From assembly GCA_948467735.1 (NCBI GenBank), contig CAOKFN010000055.1:1-31960 (forward strand): DNA of 31,960 bases, given 5' to 3'. Below the pieces are notes generated by a model, which saw only the letters and a list, made by a program, of their open reading frames with translations, made no database searches and was not told the origin of the DNA. Origin of the DNA: an uncultured bacterium (lineage in GTDB: Bacteria; Bacillota; Clostridia; Lachnospirales; Lachnospiraceae). How positions within the stretch are numbered: the stretch's first letter is position 1; the number at the start of each line of letters is the position of its first letter. This document shows positions 7,530 through 16,357 of the stretch, piece after piece. The position numbers and the translations under genes are program-made.

Positions 7530-9455
7530 ATGGAACACAATCAAATTAAAGAACATAATGGCTATGTTGTGATAGAACGCAGCCCGAACGGGCGGGCGCG
7601 GATCATGTATGCAGACAATACCGCCTGTTCCGTCACAGGTTATGACCTGAATACACTGCTGACGGCAGAACCGGATCAGACAGCAGGACATCTGGCAGCT
7701 GCACGGATTACCTTCGACCCATGCCATGAACTATGGATACTGAATTCCAAGCATCAGGAACAGGACAACACCGACTCGCAACAGCAGATAACCGAGCTTC
7801 TCCGGAAAAACGCACTTCTGGAAAACGCGCTTCAAGCTGCCGAAGAAACAAACAAGGCCAAAAGCCGGTTTCTATCTAATATGTCCCACGACATCCGTAC
7901 ACCTATGAACGCCATCGTGGGCATGACGTCCATCGGCCTCTCTCATATAGACGAAAAATCCCGTGTACAGGACTGCCTGAATAAAATCCAGACCGCTTCC
8001 TCCCATTTGATGAGTCTGGTAAATGATGTTCTGGATATGTCAAGAATCGACAGCGACCGCATGACTTTGAATGAAGAAGAATTTTCTCTTGCAACTCTGA
8101 TTCATGACATTTCCGTCATTGTCCGTCCGCAGGCCGCACAGAAAAACCAAAATCTCCGGATAGATATCGGAATCATTCATGAAGAATACCTCCTCGGCGA
8201 TCCGCTCCGTCTTAGGCAGATTCTGGTAAATATCATAGGAAACGCGGTAAAATATACGCAGGCCGACGGGGAAATCCAAGTGAAATTTGCACAGAGCTTC
8301 CCCCATGCTTTGCAGCAGCCTTCACCGGAACCAATTCCCGCAGCATGTCCCCCTTCCTCCCAGAATCCCCGGACGTCGGATATGGTATGGCTGGAATTCC
8401 AATGTAAAGACAATGGCATGGGCATGAGCCAAGATTTTTTAAAGCGAATCTTCATACCTTTCGAGAGAGTGCAAAACGCCGCTGCCAGCAAAATTGAAGG
8501 CACCGGTCTGGGGATGTCCATTGTAAAGAATCTGGTGGATCGCATGGGCGGGCGGATCACTGTGGAAAGCGAAGAAGGTTCCGGAAGCTGTTTTTATGTG
8601 GAACTCCCCTTTTCCATTGCATCACAGAGCCAGAAATCGCTTCATCTCCCTGTCGGCGAGACCGTACTGCTCGCGGAAAGCCGCAAAAACCTTGCGGAAC
8701 AGATTATGGTTTATCTACAGGAGGGCGGACTGCGTCCGATACACATGGATACCGGCCTAAAAGCCGTCACATGGCTGACAGAAGCTCAATATGAAGACCG
8801 TATGCCATGCGCCATGCTGCTGGGGCAGGAGCTGACGGATATGCCGATACTGGAGCTGGCGTCCCATGTACGCCAGTCAGCCGGCCGGGACTTTCCCATT
8901 CTTCTGGTATCCGAAGAGGATTGGGCGCAGCTGGAATATCGGGCGGTAAAAGCCGGCGTCAATGCTTTCGTTCCCTGTCCTCTGTTCAAAAGCAGACTTC
9001 TGGAAACCTTGGCCGACCTCACGGGCGGCGGCCGTAACGGCGACGACGGATGCGCGGACCACAGCAAAGACCTCAGCCGCTACCGGCTGCTTCTGGTCGA
9101 GGATATTGAACTAAATCAGGAAATTGCCGTGGAGCTGCTGTCTGTCACCGGCGTTCAGGTAGAGGTAGCCGACAATGGCGCGCAGGCGGTCCGGATGTTC
9201 CAAGAATCGCCGAACGGTTACTATGATTTGATTTTTATGGATATTCAAATGCCGATTATGAACGGGTATGAAGCGTCAAAGCGCATCCGTCAAATGGAGA
9301 GGCCTGACGCCTCAAAGGTCTGGATTGTTGCAATGACGGCCAATGCGTTTGTGGAAGACATCAGACTTGCCAGAGAAGCAGGCATGAACGAGCATATTTC
9401 AAAACCGGTAGATCCCGAACGTCTACAGGAAATTTTGTACCAGCAGCTTCGTTAA
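7530..9455 (+). CDS. Soluble hybrid sensor histidine kinase with two receiver domains
   Basis: Protein of 641 residues without membrane segments. Order of domains: a short PAS-like N-terminus (about 1-75), a coiled linker (80-112), HisKA with phospho-acceptor H120 (NMSHDIRTPMNAIVG), then the HATPase with N-box IIGNAVKYT (N238), G1 DNGMGMS (294-300) and G2 GTGLGMS (324-330). A first receiver-like domain at about 377-495 lacks the phospho-acceptor: the expected Asp region reads AMLLGQELTD. The second receiver (518-640) is intact with E524-D525, D571 (FMDIQMP), T603 and K625. ATG 7530 follows AGAGGT. The signal probably comes from the cytoplasm. The next gene encodes an HD-GYP-like protein; no DNA-binding output domain is present, so the output may be protein interaction or second-messenger turnover. 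Confidence 0.92.
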   Translation: MEHNQIKEHNGYVVIERSPNGRARIMYADNTACSVTGYDLNTLLTAEPDQTAGHLAAARITFDPCHELWILNSKHQEQDNTDSQQQITELLRKNALLENALQAAEETNKAKSRFLSNMSHDIRTPMNAIVGMTSIGLSHIDEKSRVQDCLNKIQTASSHLMSLVNDVLDMSRIDSDRMTLNEEEFSLATLIHDISVIVRPQAAQKNQNLRIDIGIIHEEYLLGDPLRLRQILVNIIGNAVKYTQADGEIQVKFAQSFPHALQQPSPEPIPAACPPSSQNPRTSDMVWLEFQCKDNGMGMSQDFLKRIFIPFERVQNAAASKIEGTGLGMSIVKNLVDRMGGRITVESEEGSGSCFYVELPFSIASQSQKSLHLPVGETVLLAESRKNLAEQIMVYLQEGGLRPIHMDTGLKAVTWLTEAQYEDRMPCAMLLGQELTDMPILELASHVRQSAGRDFPILLVSEEDWAQLEYRAVKAGVNAFVPCPLFKSRLLETLADLTGGGRNGDDGCADHSKDLSRYRLLLVEDIELNQEIAVELLSVTGVQVEVADNGAQAVRMFQESPNGYYDLIFMDIQMPIMNGYEASKRIRQMERPDASKVWIVAMTANAFVEDIRLAREAGMNEHISKPVDPERLQEILYQQLR

Positions 9456-9539
9456 TATAACGTGTTTTGGGAAATCTTCAATACTCTGCTGCCCAAAGCA
9501 TGCCAAACTAACCATTCCTTAGAAAAGGCAGGAATAATT

Positions 9540-11381
9540 ATGCAGCCATATCAGGAAGAATATATCGCAAATTTAAAGGATATCATTACCCTCACGTCCC
9601 GAAAAAAGCCCGTCGGCCGCACCTTTGAAGCGTTTGAAACGGAATTGCTTCAAACCAGACAGCTGCTGGCGCAAAAGATAAAACGCAACATGGAATTACT
9701 GCGCAGCCACCTGTTTCCCGAATTAGATCATCTGCTGGAAGCAGATTCCGAGAGAGTACAGGAGCTGCGTGAATTTGCCGATAAATTACTGAACGGCCAA
9801 GACACGCCGGATGCGGGCCTGTTCTGTATGATTCATCAGGCTCTGCTGAATCTGGCCAGATTGACAAAGGATCGGCGCGGTATTATCAGAGAACTGTATT
9901 GGCTTGGCATCGGCCGTCACAACCTATGCAATAAGGTAGTGGGGCTGGAATTCTGCATGATTGAAAATTATATTTCTTCCATGCGGCTGTGTTTTATGGA
10001 AGCAGCCGCCTATCTGAAGTATTATGACGAAATAGAGGATTCGGAGACAAGAGGCTATATCCTGCGCTCCCGCGCCAATATTTCCTTGGGCCAGTTTAAA
10101 AACGCAGGCGAAAAGATACATTTGGTGAAACAGACTCTGCAGATTCTACAGGATAAGGATTATCAGGATAAAGCGCCGGAGCTTCCATGGGACAGATTTA
10201 TCTACATGACCCACCAGCAGATGGCGGCCAGCATTTCCTATAGCAAGGATTCCCCCATGACGCCCGAAGATATTGCCGATGTGATGGAATCCGTCTACAT
10301 CGTGTACCAGAGACGGCTTCTTGAGGCGGCGCTCAAAAATGAAAAGCCTCCTATGCGGCCTACCTTTAATTATTATACCATTGAATATTATTGCGGACTA
10401 AACAGCTTACAGGAACTGCTTTCAAAAATAGAGGCTCTGATGGACGAAGCAGACCCTTGCAGCTTTTCCGCAGACAGTATGTATGCGCTCATATCTCTTC
10501 CTGCATTCTACTGCCAATTTCTGGAGCATTATCCGGAGCGGATTCCGGAGCGAAAAGAATACATCGCGTCTCTCTACCGGAAAATTCTGGATTATGTGGA
10601 CTCTTTCCCTGAAGCGTCTGAAAATGAAACCTTATTTTTTTATCTCAGACAGCTTTCCCATACTTTTGTTGAAACCGACAACAGTATTACTTACGGGGAG
10701 TTTCTGCTGAAGCTGATGAAACGCTTTGCTCAGGAAACCTATCTGCACTCCTATATGGTTGGAAAAGCCGCCTCGGTTTTCTGTGAAATTATCATATCGG
10801 AGGAACCAAATTATTTTGATGATATAGAGCACATCCGCCAAATAAAAGATCCTGACAAAAAGCGGACAGAAATTCTGAATTTTGCCATGAAATGCGGGCT
10901 TTATCATGATACGGGAAAAATTAACTTTTTGGAGCTTTATTCACAGACCGGAAGACAATGGTTTGAAGAAGAATACGAAATGGCCCATCTGCATACAACG
11001 GCAGGAGAAGCCTGCCTGAGCAAACGTCCCTCCACTCAGCCCTATGCGGCCGCGGCATTGGGGCATCACAGCTGGTATGACGGTTCCCGGGGCTATCCTC
11101 GTGCATATCAGCGACTGAAATGCCCAAGCCGGCAGATGGTTGACATAATCGGACTGGTGGACTGGATAGAAAATGTAACCGGTATCCGAAGGCTGTATAC
11201 AGGCGTGGAGAAAACCTTAGGCGAGGCCGTGTCAGACGCCATTGCCTTAGAAGGCAGGCGCTTTTCGCCTCTTCTGACCGCCAGACTGCGGGACAGCGGC
11301 GTAACGGAACAAATCCGTCAGGCTTTCGCGGACGGCCAGCGGGAAGCCTGCTATCAGTTATATTCGGAGGAGGGACGGTAA
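9540..11381 (+). CDS. HD-GYP-like phosphohydrolase with helical N-terminal region
   Basis: Protein of 613 residues. The N-terminal ~420 residues look mainly helical and match no domain I recognise. The C-terminal part has an HD domain: H456-D457 (LYHDTGKI), HLHTTAGE, GHHSWYDGSRGYP (G518-Y519-P520), then VDIIGLVDWIENVTG, which corresponds to the conserved D..D region after the GYP motif. HD-GYP proteins are c-di-GMP phosphodiesterases; this one diverges at several positions (HDTGKI rather than HDIGKI, extra Arg in GSRGYP), so activity is an inference. The frame is open from GTG 9462, but ATG 9540 has an AGGA site at 6-nt spacing and is preferred. It lies 84 nt after the hybrid kinase and ends in a terminator, so the two form a likely signalling operon. 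Confidence 0.82.
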   Translation: MQPYQEEYIANLKDIITLTSRKKPVGRTFEAFETELLQTRQLLAQKIKRNMELLRSHLFPELDHLLEADSERVQELREFADKLLNGQDTPDAGLFCMIHQALLNLARLTKDRRGIIRELYWLGIGRHNLCNKVVGLEFCMIENYISSMRLCFMEAAAYLKYYDEIEDSETRGYILRSRANISLGQFKNAGEKIHLVKQTLQILQDKDYQDKAPELPWDRFIYMTHQQMAASISYSKDSPMTPEDIADVMESVYIVYQRRLLEAALKNEKPPMRPTFNYYTIEYYCGLNSLQELLSKIEALMDEADPCSFSADSMYALISLPAFYCQFLEHYPERIPERKEYIASLYRKILDYVDSFPEASENETLFFYLRQLSHTFVETDNSITYGEFLLKLMKRFAQETYLHSYMVGKAASVFCEIIISEEPNYFDDIEHIRQIKDPDKKRTEILNFAMKCGLYHDTGKINFLELYSQTGRQWFEEEYEMAHLHTTAGEACLSKRPSTQPYAAAALGHHSWYDGSRGYPRAYQRLKCPSRQMVDIIGLVDWIENVTGIRRLYTGVEKTLGEAVSDAIALEGRRFSPLLTARLRDSGVTEQIRQAFADGQREACYQLYSEEGR

Positions 11382-11393
11382 TCCCTCCTTTTT
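11369..11393 (+). terminator. Terminator overlapping the stop of the HD-GYP-like gene
   Basis: Perfect 7-bp stem GGAGGGA/TCCCTCC (11369-11375 and 11382-11388) with a 6-nt loop containing the TAA stop, followed by five T. On the minus strand there is no T run, so it would not end the convergent dGTPase transcript. Confidence 0.85.
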
Positions 11394-11450
11394 GCCGCTT
11401 TACTGCGTTTCACAGCCTTCAACGCGCCCGGTTCCTCCCGTTCGTCTCAC

Positions 11451-13334
11451 TTATTTTTTTAATCTTTCATATTCATTTATTGCATAGCTGTCCGTCATTC
11501 CCGCAATATAATCCGCAATGCAACGCATTAATATCCGATTTTTAACCCAATACTTTTCCTTGTCTTCTTTGGAATCATACCGCGCCGTCCTGATTCTGGA
11601 AAATTCCTGTCTTACCGCATCGGAGCCCGCATTTAAAAAATCCAATGCATTTTCCGTCTGCCTGCGCATATCAAGATACATTTTACGCAATGTTCCGTTA
11701 TGCATCAGCCGGGGATTTTCATAATATGCTTCAAAGAGCCTTTTCACAATATTTTCCGCATTCCTGTCAAACCAAGTTACTTCTAAGCAGTTTATGGCTT
11801 TTTTGGTAATCAGCTTTTCCAACAGACCGCAGACCTCTCCGCCCTGCTTGGAAAATCCGATCAGCTTCTCCGAAAAACGATGTTTTTCCGTATACAACTG
11901 ATTCTCTCCCTTTTCCAGAAAGTTCCGAATTCTGACTCTGGACTCACAGATGGCGTCATTGGCCAAATAATGAATGACATCCGATATAATTCTTGAATAC
12001 AGCATTTCATTAAAGTCTATCAGGCTTCGCCCGCAGTTTTCCAAGCTGTCATATGTATTCTGAATCAATTCTCTTAACGGCGCCATGCTTTCAAAGCTTA
12101 AATAGTCCAGAAATTCCTCATACCGTAAAAGTCCGGAGGAAAATGCGTCGTCCAGATCGTGGCTTCTCTGAGCGATTTCATCCGCCATGGCTACCACCTG
12201 CCCTTCCAGCGTCGTCGCATTAGGATACTGCGGATACAAATATTCCAGATACTCCCCGTCCATAAACTCCTTCAAATCACAGCAGCCCTTTTTGCATGTT
12301 CCTGTTCCATATGAACAGCCTGCGCAGTCACGAAAATGACAGCCCGTATGCTTCAGAACCCCTTCCAAAACCTGAAAGGAAACATCCAATCCGGAATACG
12401 CCGGGTATTTTTCTTCCAGCACGGACAAAACCCTTACGCTTTGAAAATTGTGCTTAAATCCTCCGTAAATATTTCTATGCCTTTCCTCCCTGCACTGTCC
12501 GATATCTATGGTTCCCTTCAAAATATCATCCAGCGTGCGCTCTCCCTGATGTCCGAAAGGAGTATGGCCTATATCGTGCCCCAAAGCAACGGCTTCCGTC
12601 AAATCAATATTCAGCCCCAGACTATTGGCAATCGAGCGGGCAATCTGCGCCACCTCCAAGGTATGCGTCATCCGCGTGCGGTAATGGTCGCCTTTGGAAG
12701 AAGTAAATATCTGCGCTTTATCAACCAGCCTGCGAAATGCTTTGGAATTGACAATCCTCTCCCTGTCCCGCTGAAACTCGCTTCGCTCCCGCGCCGAACC
12801 CGACAGCCCCCACATCCGTTCGCAATGCCTGTTTCTCTGGGCATACTCTGCCAAATGTTTTTCTTCGTCCCTCTCCTGATAACTCTGCTGTCCGTTCCGC
12901 TTGGGGGCCGCCTCTCCATATACTAGAAATTCTGCCTGCTGCAGCATCTGTCCGGACCGCTCCAAGTAGACATAGATGTCCGTTCCTTCTCTGCTCAATT
13001 CCACATCGGAATCCGCTAATAGATTATGAACCGCCAACGGCGCATCCACCTGCCTGACCAGTTGATATTCAAAGCTGTCTCCCTGAGCGGAAACCTCCGC
13101 TTCTCCTATGGCTGTCCGTAGTTTTCTTCCGTCCTTGGCCTCTCTCTTCAACAAAAGCAGAAACCCTTTCTCATTTGCTGTTTCCCACAGCCTTTTTTGC
13201 AGCTGCTCCGCTTGAATTTGACAGTCGTTCCTTACCCCAAATTTCCAATTTTCAAACAGCGTGTTCCATTTACAGGCTTCCGTCTCATCTTCCGGCTCCC
13301 TGATCAACAGAAGCCATGCATAGTCAGTCCGCAT
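11451..13334 (-). CDS. dgt: dGTPase (deoxyguanosinetriphosphate triphosphohydrolase-like), last gene of the RADAR-type operon
   Basis: Member of the Dgt/SAMHD1 HD superfamily, which removes triphosphate from dGTP or other dNTPs; 627 residues. The family signature starts near 180 (ARERSEFQRDRERIVNSKAFRRL), and metal ligands are H224 (RMTHTLEV), H253-D254 (LGHDIGHTPFGH) and D385 (MADEIAQRSHDLDDA). Two additions are unusual. The first is a ~155-residue N-terminal extension of unknown function ahead of the Dgt core. The second is a Cys-rich insert at 332-352 with six Cys (332, 337, 340, 347, 351, 352), which could bind a metal. ATG 13334 follows GGGAGGTATCCT and lies inside the end of rdrB (11-nt overlap), so the two are translationally coupled. 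dNTP depletion by dGTPases is a known anti-phage strategy. A housekeeping role is less likely given this position. Confidence 0.9.
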   Translation of the reverse strand: MRTDYAWLLLIREPEDETEACKWNTLFENWKFGVRNDCQIQAEQLQKRLWETANEKGFLLLLKREAKDGRKLRTAIGEAEVSAQGDSFEYQLVRQVDAPLAVHNLLADSDVELSREGTDIYVYLERSGQMLQQAEFLVYGEAAPKRNGQQSYQERDEEKHLAEYAQRNRHCERMWGLSGSARERSEFQRDRERIVNSKAFRRLVDKAQIFTSSKGDHYRTRMTHTLEVAQIARSIANSLGLNIDLTEAVALGHDIGHTPFGHQGERTLDDILKGTIDIGQCREERHRNIYGGFKHNFQSVRVLSVLEEKYPAYSGLDVSFQVLEGVLKHTGCHFRDCAGCSYGTGTCKKGCCDLKEFMDGEYLEYLYPQYPNATTLEGQVVAMADEIAQRSHDLDDAFSSGLLRYEEFLDYLSFESMAPLRELIQNTYDSLENCGRSLIDFNEMLYSRIISDVIHYLANDAICESRVRIRNFLEKGENQLYTEKHRFSEKLIGFSKQGGEVCGLLEKLITKKAINCLEVTWFDRNAENIVKRLFEAYYENPRLMHNGTLRKMYLDMRRQTENALDFLNAGSDAVRQEFSRIRTARYDSKEDKEKYWVKNRILMRCIADYIAGMTDSYAINEYERLKK

Positions 13335-16329
13335 AGGATACCTCCCGCAATTTTTCCAGTAAATATTCTCTGAGCTCCGGAACTGCCAGCAGCTCTTTCC
13401 ACTCCTCAGCCTCTTCCTCCCCTTCTTCGGCCTCTGCCGCAGGCTCTTTTAACATACTGCGGCCCCCATTCTCCTTGTCCTGATTAAAGCACCTTATTAT
13501 CCCCTGCTCCCTGATATGATCCAGCCAGTCGTAAATCATATTAATGTTGTAGACAGGCTTTCCGTTTTCATCCTTTACTTTTTCCATGGCAATAGCCATG
13601 AGGGCATATTCGTTTTCCAAGCTGGTGCCAAAAACCGCCTGATCATCCGTATTGATTGTAACGTCAATCTGAGGACATTTATTAAGAAGCTCCGGATCGT
13701 TGGTCAGTCCTTTATTAAACCATGTTACAACGGGATGTCTGTCGTATCTTCCAAAGGTGCTGATCAGCACATTGGACGAAGGATTGGTCTCAATGCATAG
13801 TCCCTTTTCCACCAATTCCCGCTGCATGCATTCCTGAATTTGAGCGACCACATGAATCAATTCGTAGTCTATTTTGCTTTCTACAATTTCTTTTCCCCGT
13901 CTTTTCACATTTTCATTATAGTGGTACAGGGAATACAGACGGGTACATTTCTTTTCCTGTCTGATTTTATCCAATTCTTCGTGAAGTCTGTTGACCGCGC
14001 AGTACTCCCACTCGGTTAGGATTTCTTCATCCGGCAGTCCCGCATACTCTCCGCCGATATAGTATTCCGGATTGTCCCCCCGAAGCTTCCATGCATCATA
14101 ATATACATGAATATCTATCTCTTTGTCCAGTTCGCTGCCATAAATATCCTGAAAACAGTGAGTAAACTGCCGTTCCAGATTCAACAGCAGATTTTGGGTA
14201 TCCGGAATATTGTATTTTCTGATTTTCTCATAAACCCATACAATATTGTCAAGCTTGTCCTGCTTGTTGTTCAATACCCTGTTATGCTTGAAGCAGTACC
14301 AGTCCTTGGGCGGCAGGCCCGCCGCCAGCGCATGTCCCAGCCGATCTCCGTGAGAGAGATTCAGAAAATAAATCGCTTCGTCAATGGCACGCATCCCATC
14401 CACAATATCCAGAAAATCCTCGCCCACATGATAGGTACAGCCCAGCCGCGGAAGCCGGTAATCGGAATCATATCCTTCCGGCAGTATTGTTTCGCGATTC
14501 TGATCCGCCTTCAAATATCGATATGCCTGCGCAAACACTTCCGGCCTGCAGCCGATTTCCGGCGAACAGGCGTCAATGCCATACACTCTGGACGCTTCCT
14601 TGGGGTATCTCTCCCGAAATGCTTCAATGGCAATCGCCTGTCTGGCGGCTTTTCTTCGCAGCCGATAATGCCTGTAATAATCTTCCTTGACTTCTTCCGG
14701 CTTTTCGGGTTCTTTTACAAAATGAAATACATAAAATACTTTTTTCCTCAGCTCTCCACGGGATGTTATCCCGATTCCCTTATCCAATTTATTAATATAA
14801 TCCTTGTTCTCTCTCGCCGTATTTCTAGGCGTAATCCTCGCTTCCAGCTTCACCACCGGCTGAGATTCCAATGTGCTTCTCACCGAATATCTGCTATACA
14901 CCTTTTCCAAAGCAGTGTCGTCGATAAATTCTTCCTTCCGATTCTGATACCGCAGGAAATTGTCAAATCCCACCTTCCGATTCACCTGAATCAGCTCCGA
15001 CCGGATTCTCTCCTTGATCACCAGATAAGCATAGAACAAATTGCCATAGGGCGTCAAATTGGGATCTCCCTGATACAAGCCTTTAAACATGCAATAAAGA
15101 AAATACCGTTCCCCTCCCAGCAGATCCGCATGTATCCCTTGTTCCGTACAGGCCCTCAGCATATAATCAAAGCTGTTTTTGTCATATTGTCCGTTTTCAT
15201 CTATACGAAACTCCTTTATCTGCTGGCTTAAATTATCCCGAAACAGCATAAGATCCTGCTCCTGTCCCAAGATTTCACACAACCTATTGTATACCACCTT
15301 CCTCGTAAACTCTTTCCGCTCCTCCGGCTTCACCATATGCCGAATCACATCGGTATTAATATGCAGATAGCGGGCCTGCTTCAGCAGTCCACAGACATAA
15401 TCATAAGGAAGCTTTTTCTTTTTGCCTTCTTTCACAATGTCGCCGGGTTCTAAATGCAGTTCTTTTTCCACGCTTTCCACAAACCTCAGCGCCTGACCGC
15501 TAAAACCGCACCCGTCCCACTCATGAAGAATTTTCAGATTCAGCCACTCCCAGACCGCTTCTACAGGCAGTTCATAATATTCATTCATGATAAATTCTTT
15601 TCCTGTCAATATGGTGAAGAGAAACGCCCTGATTGCCGCCGCCTGCAGGTGCTGATGTACCAATGGGGGTTCCGCCGAGTCAGAATGATACATCATATCA
15701 TAATTGCGTCTTTCTTGATCATACTTGGCCAAAACAGCGGAAAACTTAGCATGATTTACCAGATTCATCAAATTAATCCAAGACATAATAAAATATGGCG
15801 CCGACCCTTTTAGATGAAAGTGGTTCTCTGCCAGCCCTTTGTTCAAAACACTTTTTAAAACTTCATTGTCATTGCCCACAACACATTTCCAGTCAAATTT
15901 ACTTCTGCCTCCCCAGCCCCTTCTGATATCCAGTTTAGCAAGATATGATGTGGTAAACAAGTCCTCTTCCAATTCAAAGGAAACCTTCCGCCATTTTAGG
16001 AGATGGTCATAACGGCATACCGGCTCCGCCTCAAGCTCCGTCAATACCTTTTGATTAAAAATATGCAGCACATCCAAGATGGAGAAGGAATCTTCCATTT
16101 CTGCTTCCCTTTTTCCGTTGATATTTCTGATTTCATTGACCAGATAATTATAAAGGTTCTGAATTTCGCTGCCCGTATAATTCTCCAGATAACAGCTTGC
16201 AAGATTAAAAAAAGTTTTCTTGTCAAAATGATTATAAAATAAACGCCCGTCCATGATATCCTTGGAAGAAACCTTCTGAAACAATAACAGCAGAATCCTG
16301 CTTAAGCTGTCATTTTCCTCACTTTTCAT
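13324..16329 (-). CDS. rdrB: RdrB-like adenosine deaminase-fold protein (RADAR defence)
   Basis: Large metal-dependent deaminase of 1001 residues; ordinary adenosine deaminases have about 350. All family signatures appear in order: HxH at H170/H172 (ENHFHLKGSA), YGID at 583-586, HxGE at H634-E637 (TYHVGEDF), GDRLGHA with H666, ETNPSSN at 847-853, and NTDD with D895/D896 (TINTDDQAVFGTSLENEY). These match the zinc ligands and catalytic Glu, His and Asp of ADA. About 400 extra residues lie between HxH and YGID, as expected for the oversized RdrB family. An acidic tail (EEGEEEAEEW) lies near 968. In RADAR, RdrB deaminates adenosine in RNA or as ATP/dATP during phage infection, together with RdrA. 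ATG 16329 follows AAAGGGGGAATTC and lies 28 nt after rdrA. The RdrB name rests on motifs, size and the ATPase partner, not on a database search. Confidence 0.87.
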   Translation of the reverse strand: MKSEENDSLSRILLLLFQKVSSKDIMDGRLFYNHFDKKTFFNLASCYLENYTGSEIQNLYNYLVNEIRNINGKREAEMEDSFSILDVLHIFNQKVLTELEAEPVCRYDHLLKWRKVSFELEEDLFTTSYLAKLDIRRGWGGRSKFDWKCVVGNDNEVLKSVLNKGLAENHFHLKGSAPYFIMSWINLMNLVNHAKFSAVLAKYDQERRNYDMMYHSDSAEPPLVHQHLQAAAIRAFLFTILTGKEFIMNEYYELPVEAVWEWLNLKILHEWDGCGFSGQALRFVESVEKELHLEPGDIVKEGKKKKLPYDYVCGLLKQARYLHINTDVIRHMVKPEERKEFTRKVVYNRLCEILGQEQDLMLFRDNLSQQIKEFRIDENGQYDKNSFDYMLRACTEQGIHADLLGGERYFLYCMFKGLYQGDPNLTPYGNLFYAYLVIKERIRSELIQVNRKVGFDNFLRYQNRKEEFIDDTALEKVYSRYSVRSTLESQPVVKLEARITPRNTARENKDYINKLDKGIGITSRGELRKKVFYVFHFVKEPEKPEEVKEDYYRHYRLRRKAARQAIAIEAFRERYPKEASRVYGIDACSPEIGCRPEVFAQAYRYLKADQNRETILPEGYDSDYRLPRLGCTYHVGEDFLDIVDGMRAIDEAIYFLNLSHGDRLGHALAAGLPPKDWYCFKHNRVLNNKQDKLDNIVWVYEKIRKYNIPDTQNLLLNLERQFTHCFQDIYGSELDKEIDIHVYYDAWKLRGDNPEYYIGGEYAGLPDEEILTEWEYCAVNRLHEELDKIRQEKKCTRLYSLYHYNENVKRRGKEIVESKIDYELIHVVAQIQECMQRELVEKGLCIETNPSSNVLISTFGRYDRHPVVTWFNKGLTNDPELLNKCPQIDVTINTDDQAVFGTSLENEYALMAIAMEKVKDENGKPVYNINMIYDWLDHIREQGIIRCFNQDKENGGRSMLKEPAAEAEEGEEEAEEWKELLAVPELREYLLEKLREVSYAD

Positions 16330-16357
16330 GAATTCCCCCTTTGACTGCCTTATGTAC

